Position numbers and translations under genes: made by a program. Shown here one piece after another: positions 1 through 9,255 of a stretch of DNA of 64,000 nt. Position 1 is the stretch's first letter. The number at the start of each line of letters is the position of its first letter. Source of the stretch: Mycobacterium sp. MYCO198283 (GTDB lineage Bacteria; Actinomycetota; Actinomycetes; Mycobacteriales; Mycobacteriaceae); the NCBI RefSeq assembly GCF_021213805.1, contig NZ_JAJQJI010000004.1, positions 186,001 to 250,000 of the forward strand, written 5' to 3'. Under the pieces are notes generated by a model. The model had not been told where the DNA came from and searched no databases. It was given only the letters and a program-made list of their open reading frames with translations.

Positions 1-144
1 GTCGGGTTCGCCGGCGATCGCGGCGATCAGGTTTCCCGACGCCGCGTCACCCAGATCGACCCGCCGACCGGTCGAGCAGCCCGCCGCCACCACGGCCGAT
101 ATCACCAGCGCACCGACGAATCGGAGTGCGACGGGCCGGCGCAT
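1..144 (-). CDS. Lipoprotein, N-terminal part only (gene runs off the window)
   Basis: An ATG at 144 on the minus strand opens a frame that stays open for 48 codons to the window edge. The product starts with two arginines, a hydrophobic stretch and the lipobox-like run VVAAGCSTG, so it should be lipid-anchored at a cysteine near residue 23 and face the cell-wall side of the membrane. Too little mature sequence is present to name a family. It is divergent from the secreted protein gene at 225, with only about 80 bp between the starts. Confidence 0.5.
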   Translation of the reverse strand, partial: MRRPVALRFVGALVISAVVAAGCSTGRRVDLGDAASGNLIAAIAGEPD

Positions 145-224
145 TGGTTCACCGTAGGCGTTGGGTCTCGGCTAAGCCACCGCCGGCTGCCATACTCGAT
201 GCACCGCTTCCCAGGAGGGCCGTC

Positions 225-713
225 ATGAAGTTCCTGCGCTGGATGACCGTGCCGTTGCTGTTGCTGGTCCCGATCTCCGTCGTCGCGGCGGGTCCGGCCG
301 CTGCCAGCGAGCCGATCCAGGGCGTGTACCTGGTGCAGCAGGAGGACGGTCCGGCGGCGCGTTGGGACATCTTCCCGTCGTGCGTGCCGGGCGGTTGCAA
401 ACTGGTGATCATCAGCAAGGGCGACGTCCCCGGCGGCGACGCCCGGCTGACCAACGTCCTGTGGCAGTTCCCCGTCAACAAGATGAACGCGCGCACCTGC
501 CCGGACGGCAGCACCACCTCCGAGCAGGAGGTCGTCACGTTCGACGACGTCACCATGACCGGTGTCCGCAAGACGCTGCGGACGGCGTTCTGCGGCGAGC
601 CCGCGGGCATGGTGGAGAAGCGGTTCACGCTGACCTACCTGCAACCGCTGTCGACGCCGGTCGAGCCGTGGCCGCTGACCTGCTACGGCCCCAACCTGAC
701 CCGGTGCTACTGA
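225..713 (+). CDS. Small secreted protein, function unknown
   Basis: The gene encodes 162 residues. I chose the ATG at 225 because a good ribosome site (caggagg) lies 7-8 bases upstream and the protein then begins with a classic Sec signal peptide: Lys and Arg, a Leu/Val-rich core, and a likely cut after the AAAS region near residue 28. The mature part has several cysteines (a CVPGGC motif, later CPDG, FCGEP and a C-terminal TCYG and RCY), suggesting a disulphide-bonded extracytoplasmic domain. I do not recognise a named family. The Hsp70-like gene follows in the same direction after about 70 bp. Confidence 0.75.
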   Translation: MKFLRWMTVPLLLLVPISVVAAGPAAASEPIQGVYLVQQEDGPAARWDIFPSCVPGGCKLVIISKGDVPGGDARLTNVLWQFPVNKMNARTCPDGSTTSEQEVVTFDDVTMTGVRKTLRTAFCGEPAGMVEKRFTLTYLQPLSTPVEPWPLTCYGPNLTRCY

Positions 714-786
714 CAGATCGGCCGTAACGGAGGACGTCCCGCCGCGGATATCCGAATAGCGAAGCACGTTCGCTGAATCGACGGAA

Positions 787-2535
787 GTGACGCACATGGC
801 TGCAGGCCCGGACGGCGGGTCGCCCACGCTCGGGCTGTCCCTGGGCGCCACCCGCCTCGCGGGCGTGACCGCCGGGCGCGCGCTCACCCGCCGGTCGGTG
901 ATCACGCTGTTCCGGCACCGCCCGCCCGAGGTGGGTGCGCCGGAGGAGAACCAGAAGCTGGCCGAACGCGGGCTGGTCATCGGGGACTTCGTCGAGCGCA
1001 TCGGCGACCCGGTGGGCATCGTGGCATCGGACGGGTCCACCCACCGCGCCGACGCGCTGGCCGCGGCCGCGCTGCGGGCGATGGCGTACGCGCTCACCGG
1101 CGGCCGCCCGCCGACCGAACCCGTGGGGATTGCCTACCCGTCGCACTGGCAGCCCGCCACCGTGGAGGCGTTGCGGCGGGCGCTGGCGACGGTCCCCGAG
1201 TGGGCGGGTGCGCCGCCGGTGCTGCTGCCGGACGCCACCGCAGCGGCGGTGGCCCTGCAGGCCGGACCGGGCCTGCCCGCGCGGGGCGTGATCGCGGTCT
1301 GCGACTTCGGGGGCAGCGGCTCGAGCATCACGCTGGTCGACGCCGCCGCCGGCTACCGGCCGATCGCCCCGACGGTGCGCGACAACGACTTCTCCGGCGA
1401 TCTGATCGACCAGGCGTTGTTGCGCCACCTCGTCGCCGCGCTGCCCGCGTCGGCGGACGTGTCGGACACCTCGGCCATCGGATCGCTGAGCCGGTTGCGG
1501 GCGCAGTGCCGCGCCGCCAAGGAGCGGTTGTCCGCGGCGACGGTCGCATCGTTCCCCGCAGACCTGCCCGGCTACCGGGGCGAGATCCGGCTCACCCGAA
1601 CCGAACTCGACGACGAGCTCCGCCAACCGCTCGCCGGCTTCGTCGCGCTGCTGGGCGACACCGTCGCGCGCAGCGCGGTGCCGCCGCTGGCGGCCGTCGC
1701 CACGGTCGGGGGCGGCGCGGCGATCCCGGCGATCACGACCACCCTGTCCGAGGAGCTGCGGCTGCCGGTCGTCACGGCGCGCCATCCCGAACTCGCGGCG
1801 GCCGACGGCGCCGCCCGGCGCGCTGCCCGCACTCCCGCCGACGACAGCCGGACCGCCATGGCGGCGGCGGTCGCCGCTCCGGCCGCAGCCGCCGCACCGG
1901 CCGAGGATGACGCCGATGCGCATGCGTTCGGCGGCATGGCCTGGTCCGAGGACGATTCGGTGCCGCCGGTCGCGCCACCCGTCGACCCGTCGTACCGCGA
2001 CACCGAACCGCCGCCGGACGATGATCCCGACGAGGCCCGGCCCGGCGTCCGGTTCCGCGACGGTCCCGCCGCGGCTGCTGCGCCCGCCGCCACGACGCCG
2101 TGGTACCGCCGGCCGGGCGGAGTGATCGCCGCCGCGGCGATCGTCCTCGCGCTGGCGTCCGGCGGCGTGCTCTACCTGGCGCGCAGCGACGACGGGTCCG
2201 ATGCGGGAACCCGCAGCAGCACCTCGACGCCGGCCACGAGCCCCGTCACGCCGCCGGCCGCCACCCCGGTACCGGTGCAGTCCGGGGCGCCGGCGGCCGC
2301 CGAACCGCAGGCGCCCGCCGCCGACGCGCCGCGACCGCCGGCCAGCGAGGCCGCGCCGCCTGCCGCACCGGAGCCGGCACCCGCCGCGCCGGCGCCCGAA
2401 CCGCCGGCGAGCGAGCCCGCGCCGGAACCGCCGCCCGCCGAGCCGGCCCCGCCGCCCCCGCCGTTCCAGCTCCCGGAGATCCCGCCGCTACCCCAGATCC
2501 CGGGCATACCGCCGCTGTTCCAACCTCCGGCGTAG
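787..2535 (+). CDS. Hsp70-like ATPase-domain protein with a membrane anchor and Pro/Ala-rich tail
   Basis: The protein has 582 residues. Residues 1 to about 340 resemble the actin-like ATPase half of Hsp70: a glycine-rich start (LGLSLGATR), a phosphate-2-like DFGGSGSS near 170, and a GGGAAIP adenosine-like motif near 310. There is no substrate-binding domain. Instead a low-complexity acidic linker leads to one transmembrane segment near 447-467 and then a tail of about 110 residues rich in Pro, Ala and Glu, which should lie outside the membrane. Such membrane-linked Hsp70-like proteins are widespread but poorly studied in mycobacteria. GTG 787 or ATG 796 could be the start. Confidence 0.75.
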   Translation: MTHMAAGPDGGSPTLGLSLGATRLAGVTAGRALTRRSVITLFRHRPPEVGAPEENQKLAERGLVIGDFVERIGDPVGIVASDGSTHRADALAAAALRAMAYALTGGRPPTEPVGIAYPSHWQPATVEALRRALATVPEWAGAPPVLLPDATAAAVALQAGPGLPARGVIAVCDFGGSGSSITLVDAAAGYRPIAPTVRDNDFSGDLIDQALLRHLVAALPASADVSDTSAIGSLSRLRAQCRAAKERLSAATVASFPADLPGYRGEIRLTRTELDDELRQPLAGFVALLGDTVARSAVPPLAAVATVGGGAAIPAITTTLSEELRLPVVTARHPELAAADGAARRAARTPADDSRTAMAAAVAAPAAAAAPAEDDADAHAFGGMAWSEDDSVPPVAPPVDPSYRDTEPPPDDDPDEARPGVRFRDGPAAAAAPAATTPWYRRPGGVIAAAAIVLALASGGVLYLARSDDGSDAGTRSSTSTPATSPVTPPAATPVPVQSGAPAAAEPQAPAADAPRPPASEAAPPAAPEPAPAAPAPEPPASEPAPEPPPAEPAPPPPPFQLPEIPPLPQIPGIPPLFQPPA

Positions 2536-2598
2536 GACGGCCGCGCAAAACGTCCGGTCACCCGCGCTTCGGCCCTGTGGTGTCGCCGCAGTCCAGGT

Positions 2599-3681
2599 CT
2601 AGGGTCGCTCGGCCGGGCGTTTGACCAGCAGCAACCGGGCCATGGGAAGCGTCATCGGTTGCGGCGCGGCCGCCAGCCGGGCCGCCGCGCCGGAAGCGAT
2701 CCGGTCCGCGACCTCCGCGGAGCGGGGATCGGCGCGGCCGCCGTCCAGGCCGGCGACCAGCCCCGGGAGGATGAGAGTGCGCAGCAGCCCGGCCCAGCGC
2801 GCGCCGAACTGCCGGGCATCGCCGTCGGCGAGGTAGCGCTCGTGGTTCTCGTCGGCGGCCACGTAGCGTTCGACCCGCTCGACGGAGAGGTTCTCCAGCC
2901 GCCCGCTCGGCGCGAACGGCGCGGTGAACTCCGCCTCGGTGCGGGCGTAGGTCGGCAGCGCCATCCGCCGGGCCTCGTCGGCGCCGATCACGCCCGCCGT
3001 CGCCAGGGCGTCGAGCTCGGCGGCCACCGCATCCAGCAGCGGCTCGAAGCCGGGCCGGCCCTCGTCGTCGACGGTGCTGGTCAGCACCACCAGCCGGCCG
3101 CCGGGTGCCAGCTCGCGTCCGCGGTAGGCGACGAAGTCGTGCCAGTCCCGGGCGGCCTGCCCGGCGAATGCGCGCCGCGCGGAGGCGTCGGCGCTGTAGC
3201 CCACGTGGATGTGGTCGGGCACCGGCACCGGCGGCCGTCGCAGCGACTGGGTCACCGACGCCGCCCAGCCGAGGGTCACGCTGTCACTGGGCAGCACCTG
3301 CTCGAAGAAGTCCCGGCCCACCGCCGCGCAGAACGTCGCCGGATCGTCGCGCAAGTAGCTGGCGGGATCGTCGGCCAGCGTTCGGAACAGGCTGGTGAAG
3401 TCGTTGTCCGGCCGGTCGGTGTGGACCACCAGCACCGAGCGCTGCGTGCCGACGCGGGCGCGCAGTGCCTCGACCGCCCGCGAGATCGGCAGCAACGACG
3501 CGCGACCACCCGAGGCGCCGTAGTCGGCGACCACGATCGGCGGCCGTGAGCCGCCGATCGGGACCGCACCCGCGGCCGCCACCAGCAACTCGACCGCGGG
3601 CAGCACGCCGGGACCGCTGCCCTCCGGCAGCGAGGGGCGAATCACATGCGACGGCGGCACGCACACTTCCGGTTGGATCAC
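2599..3681 (-). CDS. SAM-dependent carboxyl methyltransferase (SABATH-like)
   Basis: This 360-residue protein matches the plant-type salicylate/benzoate carboxyl methyltransferase fold that also occurs in actinobacteria. The SAM-binding strand and loop are visible as VVADYGASGGRASL near residues 50-63, and an HTDRPDNDF segment near 107 matches the family's NDLP-N-DF pattern. Later segments (SVTLGWAAS, LAPGGRLVV) match the substrate-lid and post-SAM strand. The acceptor acid cannot be read from sequence. It converges with the Hsp70-like gene and lies about 40 bp downstream of the MBL hydrolase gene, so it may share that transcript. Confidence 0.75.
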   Translation of the reverse strand: MIQPEVCVPPSHVIRPSLPEGSGPGVLPAVELLVAAAGAVPIGGSRPPIVVADYGASGGRASLLPISRAVEALRARVGTQRSVLVVHTDRPDNDFTSLFRTLADDPASYLRDDPATFCAAVGRDFFEQVLPSDSVTLGWAASVTQSLRRPPVPVPDHIHVGYSADASARRAFAGQAARDWHDFVAYRGRELAPGGRLVVLTSTVDDEGRPGFEPLLDAVAAELDALATAGVIGADEARRMALPTYARTEAEFTAPFAPSGRLENLSVERVERYVAADENHERYLADGDARQFGARWAGLLRTLILPGLVAGLDGGRADPRSAEVADRIASGAAARLAAAPQPMTLPMARLLLVKRPAERP

Positions 3682-3721
3682 GCGGGGCGGGTGCCACCGA
3701 TTGTGCCGCAGCGAACGCGTG

Positions 3722-4345
3722 TCAGGAGCCGCGGGCGACCCATTCGTCGTAGTTCACCAGCTCGCCGCCGATGGTGGTGGTGTCGCCGTGGCCGGTGTAG
3801 ACGACGGTGTCGCCCGGCAGTGCGCCCAACCGCCGGGAGATGGAGTCGAGGATGGTGGGGAAGTCGGAGTACGACCGGCCGGTGGCGCCGGGGCCGCCGT
3901 GAAACAGCGTGTCCCCGGAGAACACCGCGCCGAGCTCCGGCGCGTACAGGCACGTCGAGCCGGGGGAGTGGCCCGGCGTGTGGAGGGCCCGCAGCTCGAC
4001 GCCGCCGACCGTCAACGACAGCCCGTCTTCGAGTGCGCGGAAGTCGTTGTCGCGATGGGTCATCCGCCACAGCACGTCGTCGGCGGGGTGCAGCAGGACC
4101 GGCGCGTCGAGGCCGGCGCCCAGCTCGGGGGCGACGGTCACGTGGTCGTTGTGGCCGTGCGTGCAGATGACCGCGAGCACGTTGCGGCCCCGCACCGCCT
4201 CGATGATCGGCGCCGCCGCGTGCGCGGCGTCGATGACCACCACGTCGGTGTCGTCGCCGACGAGCCAGACGTTGTTGTCGACCTCCCAGCTGCCCCCGTC
4301 GAGTTCGAACGTGCCCGACGTGACGATGCGTTCGATGGCGGTCAC
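3722..4345 (-). CDS. MBL-fold metallo-hydrolase paired with mscR (Rv2260-like)
   Basis: The 207-residue protein carries the metallo-beta-lactamase zinc signature HGHNDH near residues 64-69, a second ligand in HTPGHSPGS near 121, the bridging Asp in FSGDTLF near 142 and a late His in YTGHGD near 190. Its start overlaps the stop of mscR by four bases (ATGA), so the two are translationally coupled, as in M. tuberculosis Rv2259-Rv2260. The partner makes S-formylmycothiol from the formaldehyde-mycothiol adduct, so a role as the hydrolase releasing formate and mycothiol is a reasonable inference. Confidence 0.85.
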   Translation of the reverse strand: MTAIERIVTSGTFELDGGSWEVDNNVWLVGDDTDVVVIDAAHAAAPIIEAVRGRNVLAVICTHGHNDHVTVAPELGAGLDAPVLLHPADDVLWRMTHRDNDFRALEDGLSLTVGGVELRALHTPGHSPGSTCLYAPELGAVFSGDTLFHGGPGATGRSYSDFPTILDSISRRLGALPGDTVVYTGHGDTTTIGGELVNYDEWVARGS

Positions 4346-5427
4346 AGGATCACCACCGACCGCAAGACTTCACCGGCGTGCATCCTGTGGAAGGCGTCCT
4401 CGATGCCTTCGATCCCGATGCGCTCGGTGACGAACTTCTCCAGCGGAAGCCGGCCCTGCAGGTACAGCGAGACCAGCGTCGGGAAGTCCCGCTCCGGCAG
4501 GCAGTCGCCGTACCAGGAGGACTTCAGCGAGCCGCCGCGGGAGAAGAAGTCGACCAGCGGCATCTCGAGCATCATCTCCGGCGTCGGTACGCCGACGAGC
4601 ACGACCGTGCCGGCGAGGTCGCGGGCGTAGAAGGCCTGGTTCCAGGTCTCGGGTCGGCCGACGGCGTCGATCACCACGTCGGCGCCGAACCCGCCGGTGA
4701 GTTCCCGGATGGCCTCGACGACGTCGGCGGACCGGGCGTTGACCGTGTGGGTGGCGCCGAAGTCCTTCGCCCAGGCCAGCTTCCGGTCGTCGGTGTCGAC
4801 CGCGATGATGGTGCGCGCGCCCACCAGCGCCGAGCCGGCGATCGCCGCGTCGCCCACCCCGCCGCAGCCGATCACCGCCACCGTGTCGTCGCGGCCGACG
4901 GCGCCGGTGTTGACCGCGGCGCCGAGGCCGGCCATCACCCCGCAGCCGAGCAGACCCACCACCGCCGGGTCCGCGGCGGGGTCCACCGTGGTGCACTGTC
5001 CCTCGTGGACCAGCGTCTTGTCGGCAAACGCTCCGATGCCCAGCGCCGGCGTGAGTTCGGTGCCGTCGGCCAACGTCATCTTCTGCGCGGCGTTGTGGGT
5101 GTCGAAGCAGTACCACGGCCGGCCGCGTCGGCAGGCGCGGCACCGGCCGCAGACCGCGCGCCAGTTGAGGATCACGAAGTCGCCGGGCGCCACGGTGACC
5201 ACACCGTCGCCGACCGACTCGACGGTGCCCGCCGCCTCGTGACCCAGCAGGAAGGGGTACTCGTCGTTGATGCCGCCTTCGCGGTAGGTCAGGTCGGTGT
5301 GGCAGACGCCGCAGGCGAGCACATCCACCACGACCTCGCCGGGACCCGGGTCGGGAATCGTGACGTCGACCAGCTCCACCGGCTCCCGTTTCGCCCGCGA
5401 GATGACACCGCGCACCGTCTGACTCAT
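4342..5427 (-). CDS. mscR: S-(hydroxymethyl)mycothiol dehydrogenase / S-nitrosomycothiol reductase
   Basis: A zinc-dependent medium-chain alcohol dehydrogenase of 361 residues. The catalytic zinc site is visible in ACGVCHTD and GHEAAG, the structural zinc site as four cysteines in [15 protein letters not shown], and the NAD-binding glycine loop as [10 protein letters not shown] placed the start at ATG 5427 because the ORF upstream of it does not resemble the family. By homology to Rv2259 it oxidises S-hydroxymethyl-mycothiol and reduces S-nitrosomycothiol, protecting against formaldehyde and nitrosative stress. It overlaps the MBL hydrolase gene by four bases. Confidence 0.88.
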   Translation of the reverse strand: MSQTVRGVISRAKREPVELVDVTIPDPGPGEVVVDVLACGVCHTDLTYREGGINDEYPFLLGHEAAGTVESVGDGVVTVAPGDFVILNWRAVCGRCRACRRGRPWYCFDTHNAAQKMTLADGTELTPALGIGAFADKTLVHEGQCTTVDPAADPAVVGLLGCGVMAGLGAAVNTGAVGRDDTVAVIGCGGVGDAAIAGSALVGARTIIAVDTDDRKLAWAKDFGATHTVNARSADVVEAIRELTGGFGADVVIDAVGRPETWNQAFYARDLAGTVVLVGVPTPEMMLEMPLVDFFSRGGSLKSSWYGDCLPERDFPTLVSLYLQGRLPLEKFVTERIGIEGIEDAFHRMHAGEVLRSVVIL

Positions 5428-5534
5428 GGATTTTAACCTACTGCCCGCTGGACACTTGTCCAGCGGGCGTTTAATCCGCAATTGGTAGGGGCAAGTACTT
5501 TTCCGGAGTACGGATGTGCTCCATACTTGTCCCC

Positions 5535-7367
5535 ATGAGCGATACCGGCGGTCCCATGTTTCTTGCAGCTTCGGCAGGTGGTGCAGCACTCGACCAGGTG
5601 ATCGGCCTCTCGGTGGCCGGCCTGGTGGTCACGGCGGTCGTGTTGTGGATCGCCTACATGCACCGAATGCGGAGAATCACCTGGCTGGCGAACCTCGGCG
5701 AGCGCACCGGCAAGCGGTTCAACCGGCCCGCGTGGGTGGCGCTGCCCATCTTCATCTTCACCGCCACGCTGATCACGGCGCTGTTCGGCTTCATCTGGGA
5801 CGTGAGCCTGCACATCGGCAACGGCCGCGACGAGGGGCCGCTGGCCAATCCGGCGCACTACTTCATCCTCGTCGGGCTGTTCATGCTGTTCATCGCCGGC
5901 GTCACCGCCTGTGTGCTGCCGTACGAGAAGCCGGGCCCGTCGGCCGTCCGCATCACCAAGAACTGGTATGCGCCCGTCGGTGGCGTGCTCATGGCGGGCT
6001 GCGGCCTGTACGCGCTCATCGGCTTCCCGCTCGACGACGTGTGGCACCGCATCTTCGGCCAGGACGTGACGCTGTGGGGACCGACCCACCTCATGCTCAT
6101 CGGCGGTGCCGGCTTCTCGACGCTCTCCGCGCTGTACCTGGAGTACGAGGGCCGGCGGGTGCCGCGGCCCGACGCGCGGCCGGACGGTCCGGGCCTGAAG
6201 TTCATGCAGTACCTGGCATTCGGCGGCGTCGTCGTCGGGTTGTCGGTGTATCAGATCGAGTTCGACTTCGGCGTCCCGCAGTTCCGGCTCGTCTTCCAGC
6301 CGATGCTGATCGCCGCGGCCGCCGGTGTGGCGCTGGTCGGCGCCCGGATCATGATGGGGCGCGGCGCGGCGCTCGCCGCGGCGCTGTTCGCGATCGTGCT
6401 GCGCGGCGCCGTCGCGCTCGTGGTCGGCCCGATTCTCGGCGCGCCGATCAGCTGGTGGGCGCTGTACCTGGGGCCGGCCGTCCTGGTCGAGCTGCTGGCG
6501 CTGACGCCGCTGTTCAAGCGACCGATCGTGTTCGGCGCGGTGTGCGGCCTGCTGATCAGCACCGTCGGGCTGTGGCTCGAGTCGCTGTGGGTCGACGCGC
6601 TGTACCACTACCCGTGGACCACGAGCATGATCCCCGAGGCGCTGGCGATGGCGGTGCCGGTGGGCATCATGACCGGTATCTGCGGCGGCATGCTCGGCAT
6701 GGTGCTGACGGGCCAGCGGCTGCCGAGCCGGGGCATCGCGATCGGCGCCGTGGTGCTGACCGTCCTGGTGATCGGCGGAGCGACGGCCAACGGGCTGCGC
6801 TACCACGTCCCGGCGACCGCCACCGCGAGCGTCACCCTGACCGACGCCCCGGAGGTCGGCGGCCAGCGTATGGCCACCGCCGACGTGCGGATCACGCCGC
6901 CCGACACCGTGTCGGAGGATCCGGAGTGGCTCTCCGTGCTGTCCTGGCAGGGCGGCCTCAGCCACGATCGCGGCCTCGAAGTCGACACGCTGGAGCGGGT
7001 CGGCCCGGGTCACTACCGCACGCCGCAGGCTTTCCCGATCTCCGGGAAGTGGAAGTCGCTGCTGCGCGTCCACGACGGCAAGACCCTCACCGCCGTGCCG
7101 ATCTACCTGGCCGGCGATCCGCAGGTCGGTATCCCGGAGTATGCGGCGCAGCCGCAGAGCACTCAGCCGTTCGGGCCGGAGATCAAGATCCTGCAGCGCG
7201 AGCGCACCTTCGACGCTCCGTCGTGGCTGTGGACGGCCGCCTGCCTGGTAGTGCTGTTCTGCACGCTGGTGATGATCGCGGGCCTCACGTGGGGCGCGGG
7301 CCGCATCAACGAGTCCGAGGCGCCGACGGAGGCCGAGATCGAGAACCGTCCGACCGTGCAGGCGTGA
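5535..7367 (+). CDS. Large polytopic membrane protein with a C-terminal FixH/YtkA-like periplasmic domain
   Basis: About 610 residues when started at ATG 5535; ATG 5514 gives seven more. The first ~400 residues contain roughly ten hydrophobic segments, with conserved-looking His and Asp near membrane faces ([25 protein letters not shown]). Residues ~430-560 form a soluble beta-rich region with the pattern [19 protein letters not shown], like the FixH/YtkA domain, and a final membrane helix follows. It opens an operon whose genes overlap by four bases (GTGA) with a 51-aa membrane peptide, a cupredoxin-like lipoprotein and another membrane protein. I do not recognise an assigned function; a metal- or redox-linked membrane complex is inference from the partners. 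Confidence 0.75.
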   Translation: MSDTGGPMFLAASAGGAALDQVIGLSVAGLVVTAVVLWIAYMHRMRRITWLANLGERTGKRFNRPAWVALPIFIFTATLITALFGFIWDVSLHIGNGRDEGPLANPAHYFILVGLFMLFIAGVTACVLPYEKPGPSAVRITKNWYAPVGGVLMAGCGLYALIGFPLDDVWHRIFGQDVTLWGPTHLMLIGGAGFSTLSALYLEYEGRRVPRPDARPDGPGLKFMQYLAFGGVVVGLSVYQIEFDFGVPQFRLVFQPMLIAAAAGVALVGARIMMGRGAALAAALFAIVLRGAVALVVGPILGAPISWWALYLGPAVLVELLALTPLFKRPIVFGAVCGLLISTVGLWLESLWVDALYHYPWTTSMIPEALAMAVPVGIMTGICGGMLGMVLTGQRLPSRGIAIGAVVLTVLVIGGATANGLRYHVPATATASVTLTDAPEVGGQRMATADVRITPPDTVSEDPEWLSVLSWQGGLSHDRGLEVDTLERVGPGHYRTPQAFPISGKWKSLLRVHDGKTLTAVPIYLAGDPQVGIPEYAAQPQSTQPFGPEIKILQRERTFDAPSWLWTAACLVVLFCTLVMIAGLTWGAGRINESEAPTEAEIENRPTVQA

Positions 7368-7519
7368 CCGGACCGGGCGTGTACCTGGCGGACCACTCAC
7401 TGCTGCTCGCGCTGCCCGCGGTGATCCCGGCCTTCGTGGTCGCCGGCGTGGTGCTGTGGGTGGTCGCCCGCGACCGGCGCCAAGGAGACAACGACGACGA
7501 GGAGACGACGGAACTGTGA
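7364..7519 (+). CDS. 51-aa single-span membrane peptide
   Basis: This small gene begins with GTG 7364, overlapping the previous stop by four bases, and its own TGA overlaps the GTG start of the next gene in the same way. The product has one hydrophobic helix (LLLALPAVIPAFVVAGVVLWVV, split here only by length) followed by a basic stop-transfer run and a very acidic tail (DNDDEETTEL). Its position, locked between two overlaps, argues that it is real and made in step with its neighbours, probably as a small subunit. Confidence 0.65.
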   Translation: MTGPGVYLADHSLLLALPAVIPAFVVAGVVLWVVARDRRQGDNDDEETTEL

Positions 7520-7944
7520 GAGTGGTACGGCTCGTGGCGGCAGCGGGTGTGACGGTGGCCGTGGCGGCGGGGTGCGGATCGTCCGGCGAGGACACCGCCG
7601 CGTCCAGCAGCGCGACCGCCGGCGAAAGTCCCACCAGCATCGCCGTCTCGACCGCTCCCAGCGAGGTCAAGCCCGCCGGGCTGACCGTCGACATCACCAT
7701 TTCCGGCGGCTCGGTCACGCCGACCAACGGGTCGTTCGACGCCAAGGTCGGTGAGCCGATCGTCCTGCGGGTCACCAGCGACGCACCCGACGAGTTGCAC
7801 GTGCACTCCAACCCGGAGCACAGCTTCCCGGTGGCGGCGGCACCCGGGCAGTCGTTCGAATTCACCGTCGACGTACCCGGTCGCGTCGACGTCGAACTCC
7901 ACCACCTCGACAAGACGGTCGCCACCCTCAACGTGCGACCGTGA
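7516..7944 (+). CDS. Cupredoxin-like lipoprotein
   Basis: 142 residues starting at GTG 7516. A lipobox (VAAGCGSS near residues 17-24) predicts a lipid anchor. After a Ser/Thr/Ala linker comes a ~90-residue beta domain with the cupredoxin-like pattern ITISGGSVTPTNGSF, ELHVHSNPEHSF, PGRVDVELHH and a short C-terminal strand. The usual type-1 copper cysteine and methionine are not apparent; only histidines remain (HVHS, EHS, LHH), so any metal would be bound differently or not at all. It is coupled by GTGA overlaps on both sides. Confidence 0.75.
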   Translation: MRVVRLVAAAGVTVAVAAGCGSSGEDTAASSSATAGESPTSIAVSTAPSEVKPAGLTVDITISGGSVTPTNGSFDAKVGEPIVLRVTSDAPDELHVHSNPEHSFPVAAAPGQSFEFTVDVPGRVDVELHHLDKTVATLNVRP

Positions 7945-9245
7945 CGGTCCTGGCCCACGGGCTCGGCGGGTCCACCGACCTACCGATCCCGCTCAGCTAT
8001 GCGCTCATCGGCGCGGCGTGGGCGCTGACCGCCACGTTCGGTGTGGTGGCGCTCGCGTGGCGGACGCCGCGCTTCGACCCGGAGAAGCCGGGCAGGCCGG
8101 TGCCGGCCGGGGTGCAGCGAGTGGTCGACGCGCGAGCCACCCGGCTCGTCGTCGCGGTGCTGGCCCTGCTGTTCGCTGCCTGGGCGGTGATGGCCGGCAT
8201 CTTCGGGCCGCAGAACGGGGAGAACGCGCTGCCCGGCACGTTCTACGTGCTGCTGTGGGTGGGACTGGTCGCGGCGTCGCTGTTCTTCGGGCCGGTGTGG
8301 CGAGTGCTCTCGCCGATGCGCACCGTCACCCGGGTGCTGCCGGAGCCCCGCCGGCGGTATCCGGTGCGGCTCGGCTACTGGCCGGCGGCCGCCGGGCTCT
8401 TCGCGTTCGTCTGGCTCGAGCTGGCCAGCCCCGACCCCGGCTCGCTCACGGCGATCAAGTGGTGGCTGCTGTGCTACGCCGCCGTGATGCTCGGCGGTGC
8501 GCTCGCCTTCGGTGACGGCTGGCTGCGGCGCGCCGACCCGTTCGAGGTGTACAGCGTCGCGGTGTCCCGGCTGTCGGTGTGGCGGCGGCGCCGGGACGGC
8601 CGCATCGCGGTGGGCAACCCCTTCGACACCCTGCCGTCGATGCCGGTGCGGCCCGGCCTCGTCGCCGTGCTGGCGGTGCTGCTGGGATCCACGGCGTTCG
8701 ACAGCTTCTCCGCCGGCCCGGCGTTCCGGAACTTCCTCGACACGACGGCGTCGAGCGCGGCGACCGCCTCGCTGCTCAAGACGGCCGGCCTGCTCTGCTT
8801 CGTGACGGTCGTCGGCGTGACCTTCTGGCTGGCGGCCCAAGCCACGGGCGGGGTCGACCGGGCGCAGCGGCGCGCGTTGCCGGGTCTGCTCGCGCACTCC
8901 CTCATCCCGATCGTGGTGGGGTACATCTTCGCCCACTACCTCACCTACCTCGTCGAACGCGGGCAGCAGACGGTGATCTACCTCGCCGATCCGCTCGGGC
9001 GCGGCTGGAACCTGCTGGGTCTGGGCGACGCCGAGGTGACGTATGTGCTGTCGATGCACCCCGCGGTGCTGGCCACCGTGAAGGTCGCCTGCGTGGTGGC
9101 CGGCCACATGGGCGGGGTCATCGCCGCGCACGACAAGGCGCTGCGGGTACTGCCCCGGGGACACCAGCTCACCGGCCAGCTCGCCATGATGCTGGTCATG
9201 GTCTTCTACACCTTCACCGGGCTCTACCTGCTGTTCGGCGGATAG
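7941..9245 (+). CDS. Polytopic membrane protein, function unknown
   Basis: 434 residues with about ten hydrophobic segments. Charged loops include DPEKPGRPVP after the first helix and a cytoplasmic-looking RRRRDGR region near 210. Late segments carry YIFAHYLTYLVERGQQ, GWNLLGLG and KVACVVAGHMGGVIAAHDKA, whose histidines could be ligands in or near the membrane. The GTG start overlaps the preceding lipoprotein stop. I do not recognise the family; its position as last of four coupled genes suggests it assembles with them. Confidence 0.72.
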   Translation: MTVLAHGLGGSTDLPIPLSYALIGAAWALTATFGVVALAWRTPRFDPEKPGRPVPAGVQRVVDARATRLVVAVLALLFAAWAVMAGIFGPQNGENALPGTFYVLLWVGLVAASLFFGPVWRVLSPMRTVTRVLPEPRRRYPVRLGYWPAAAGLFAFVWLELASPDPGSLTAIKWWLLCYAAVMLGGALAFGDGWLRRADPFEVYSVAVSRLSVWRRRRDGRIAVGNPFDTLPSMPVRPGLVAVLAVLLGSTAFDSFSAGPAFRNFLDTTASSAATASLLKTAGLLCFVTVVGVTFWLAAQATGGVDRAQRRALPGLLAHSLIPIVVGYIFAHYLTYLVERGQQTVIYLADPLGRGWNLLGLGDAEVTYVLSMHPAVLATVKVACVVAGHMGGVIAAHDKALRVLPRGHQLTGQLAMMLVMVFYTFTGLYLLFGG

Positions 9246-9255
9246 CGTCGACACG

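Noticed and set aside
5433..7958. 841-codon minus-strand open frame
   Set aside because: It is the antisense of the well-supported membrane-protein operon; its product is Arg/His/Gln-rich without domains, a by-product of high GC at third positions.
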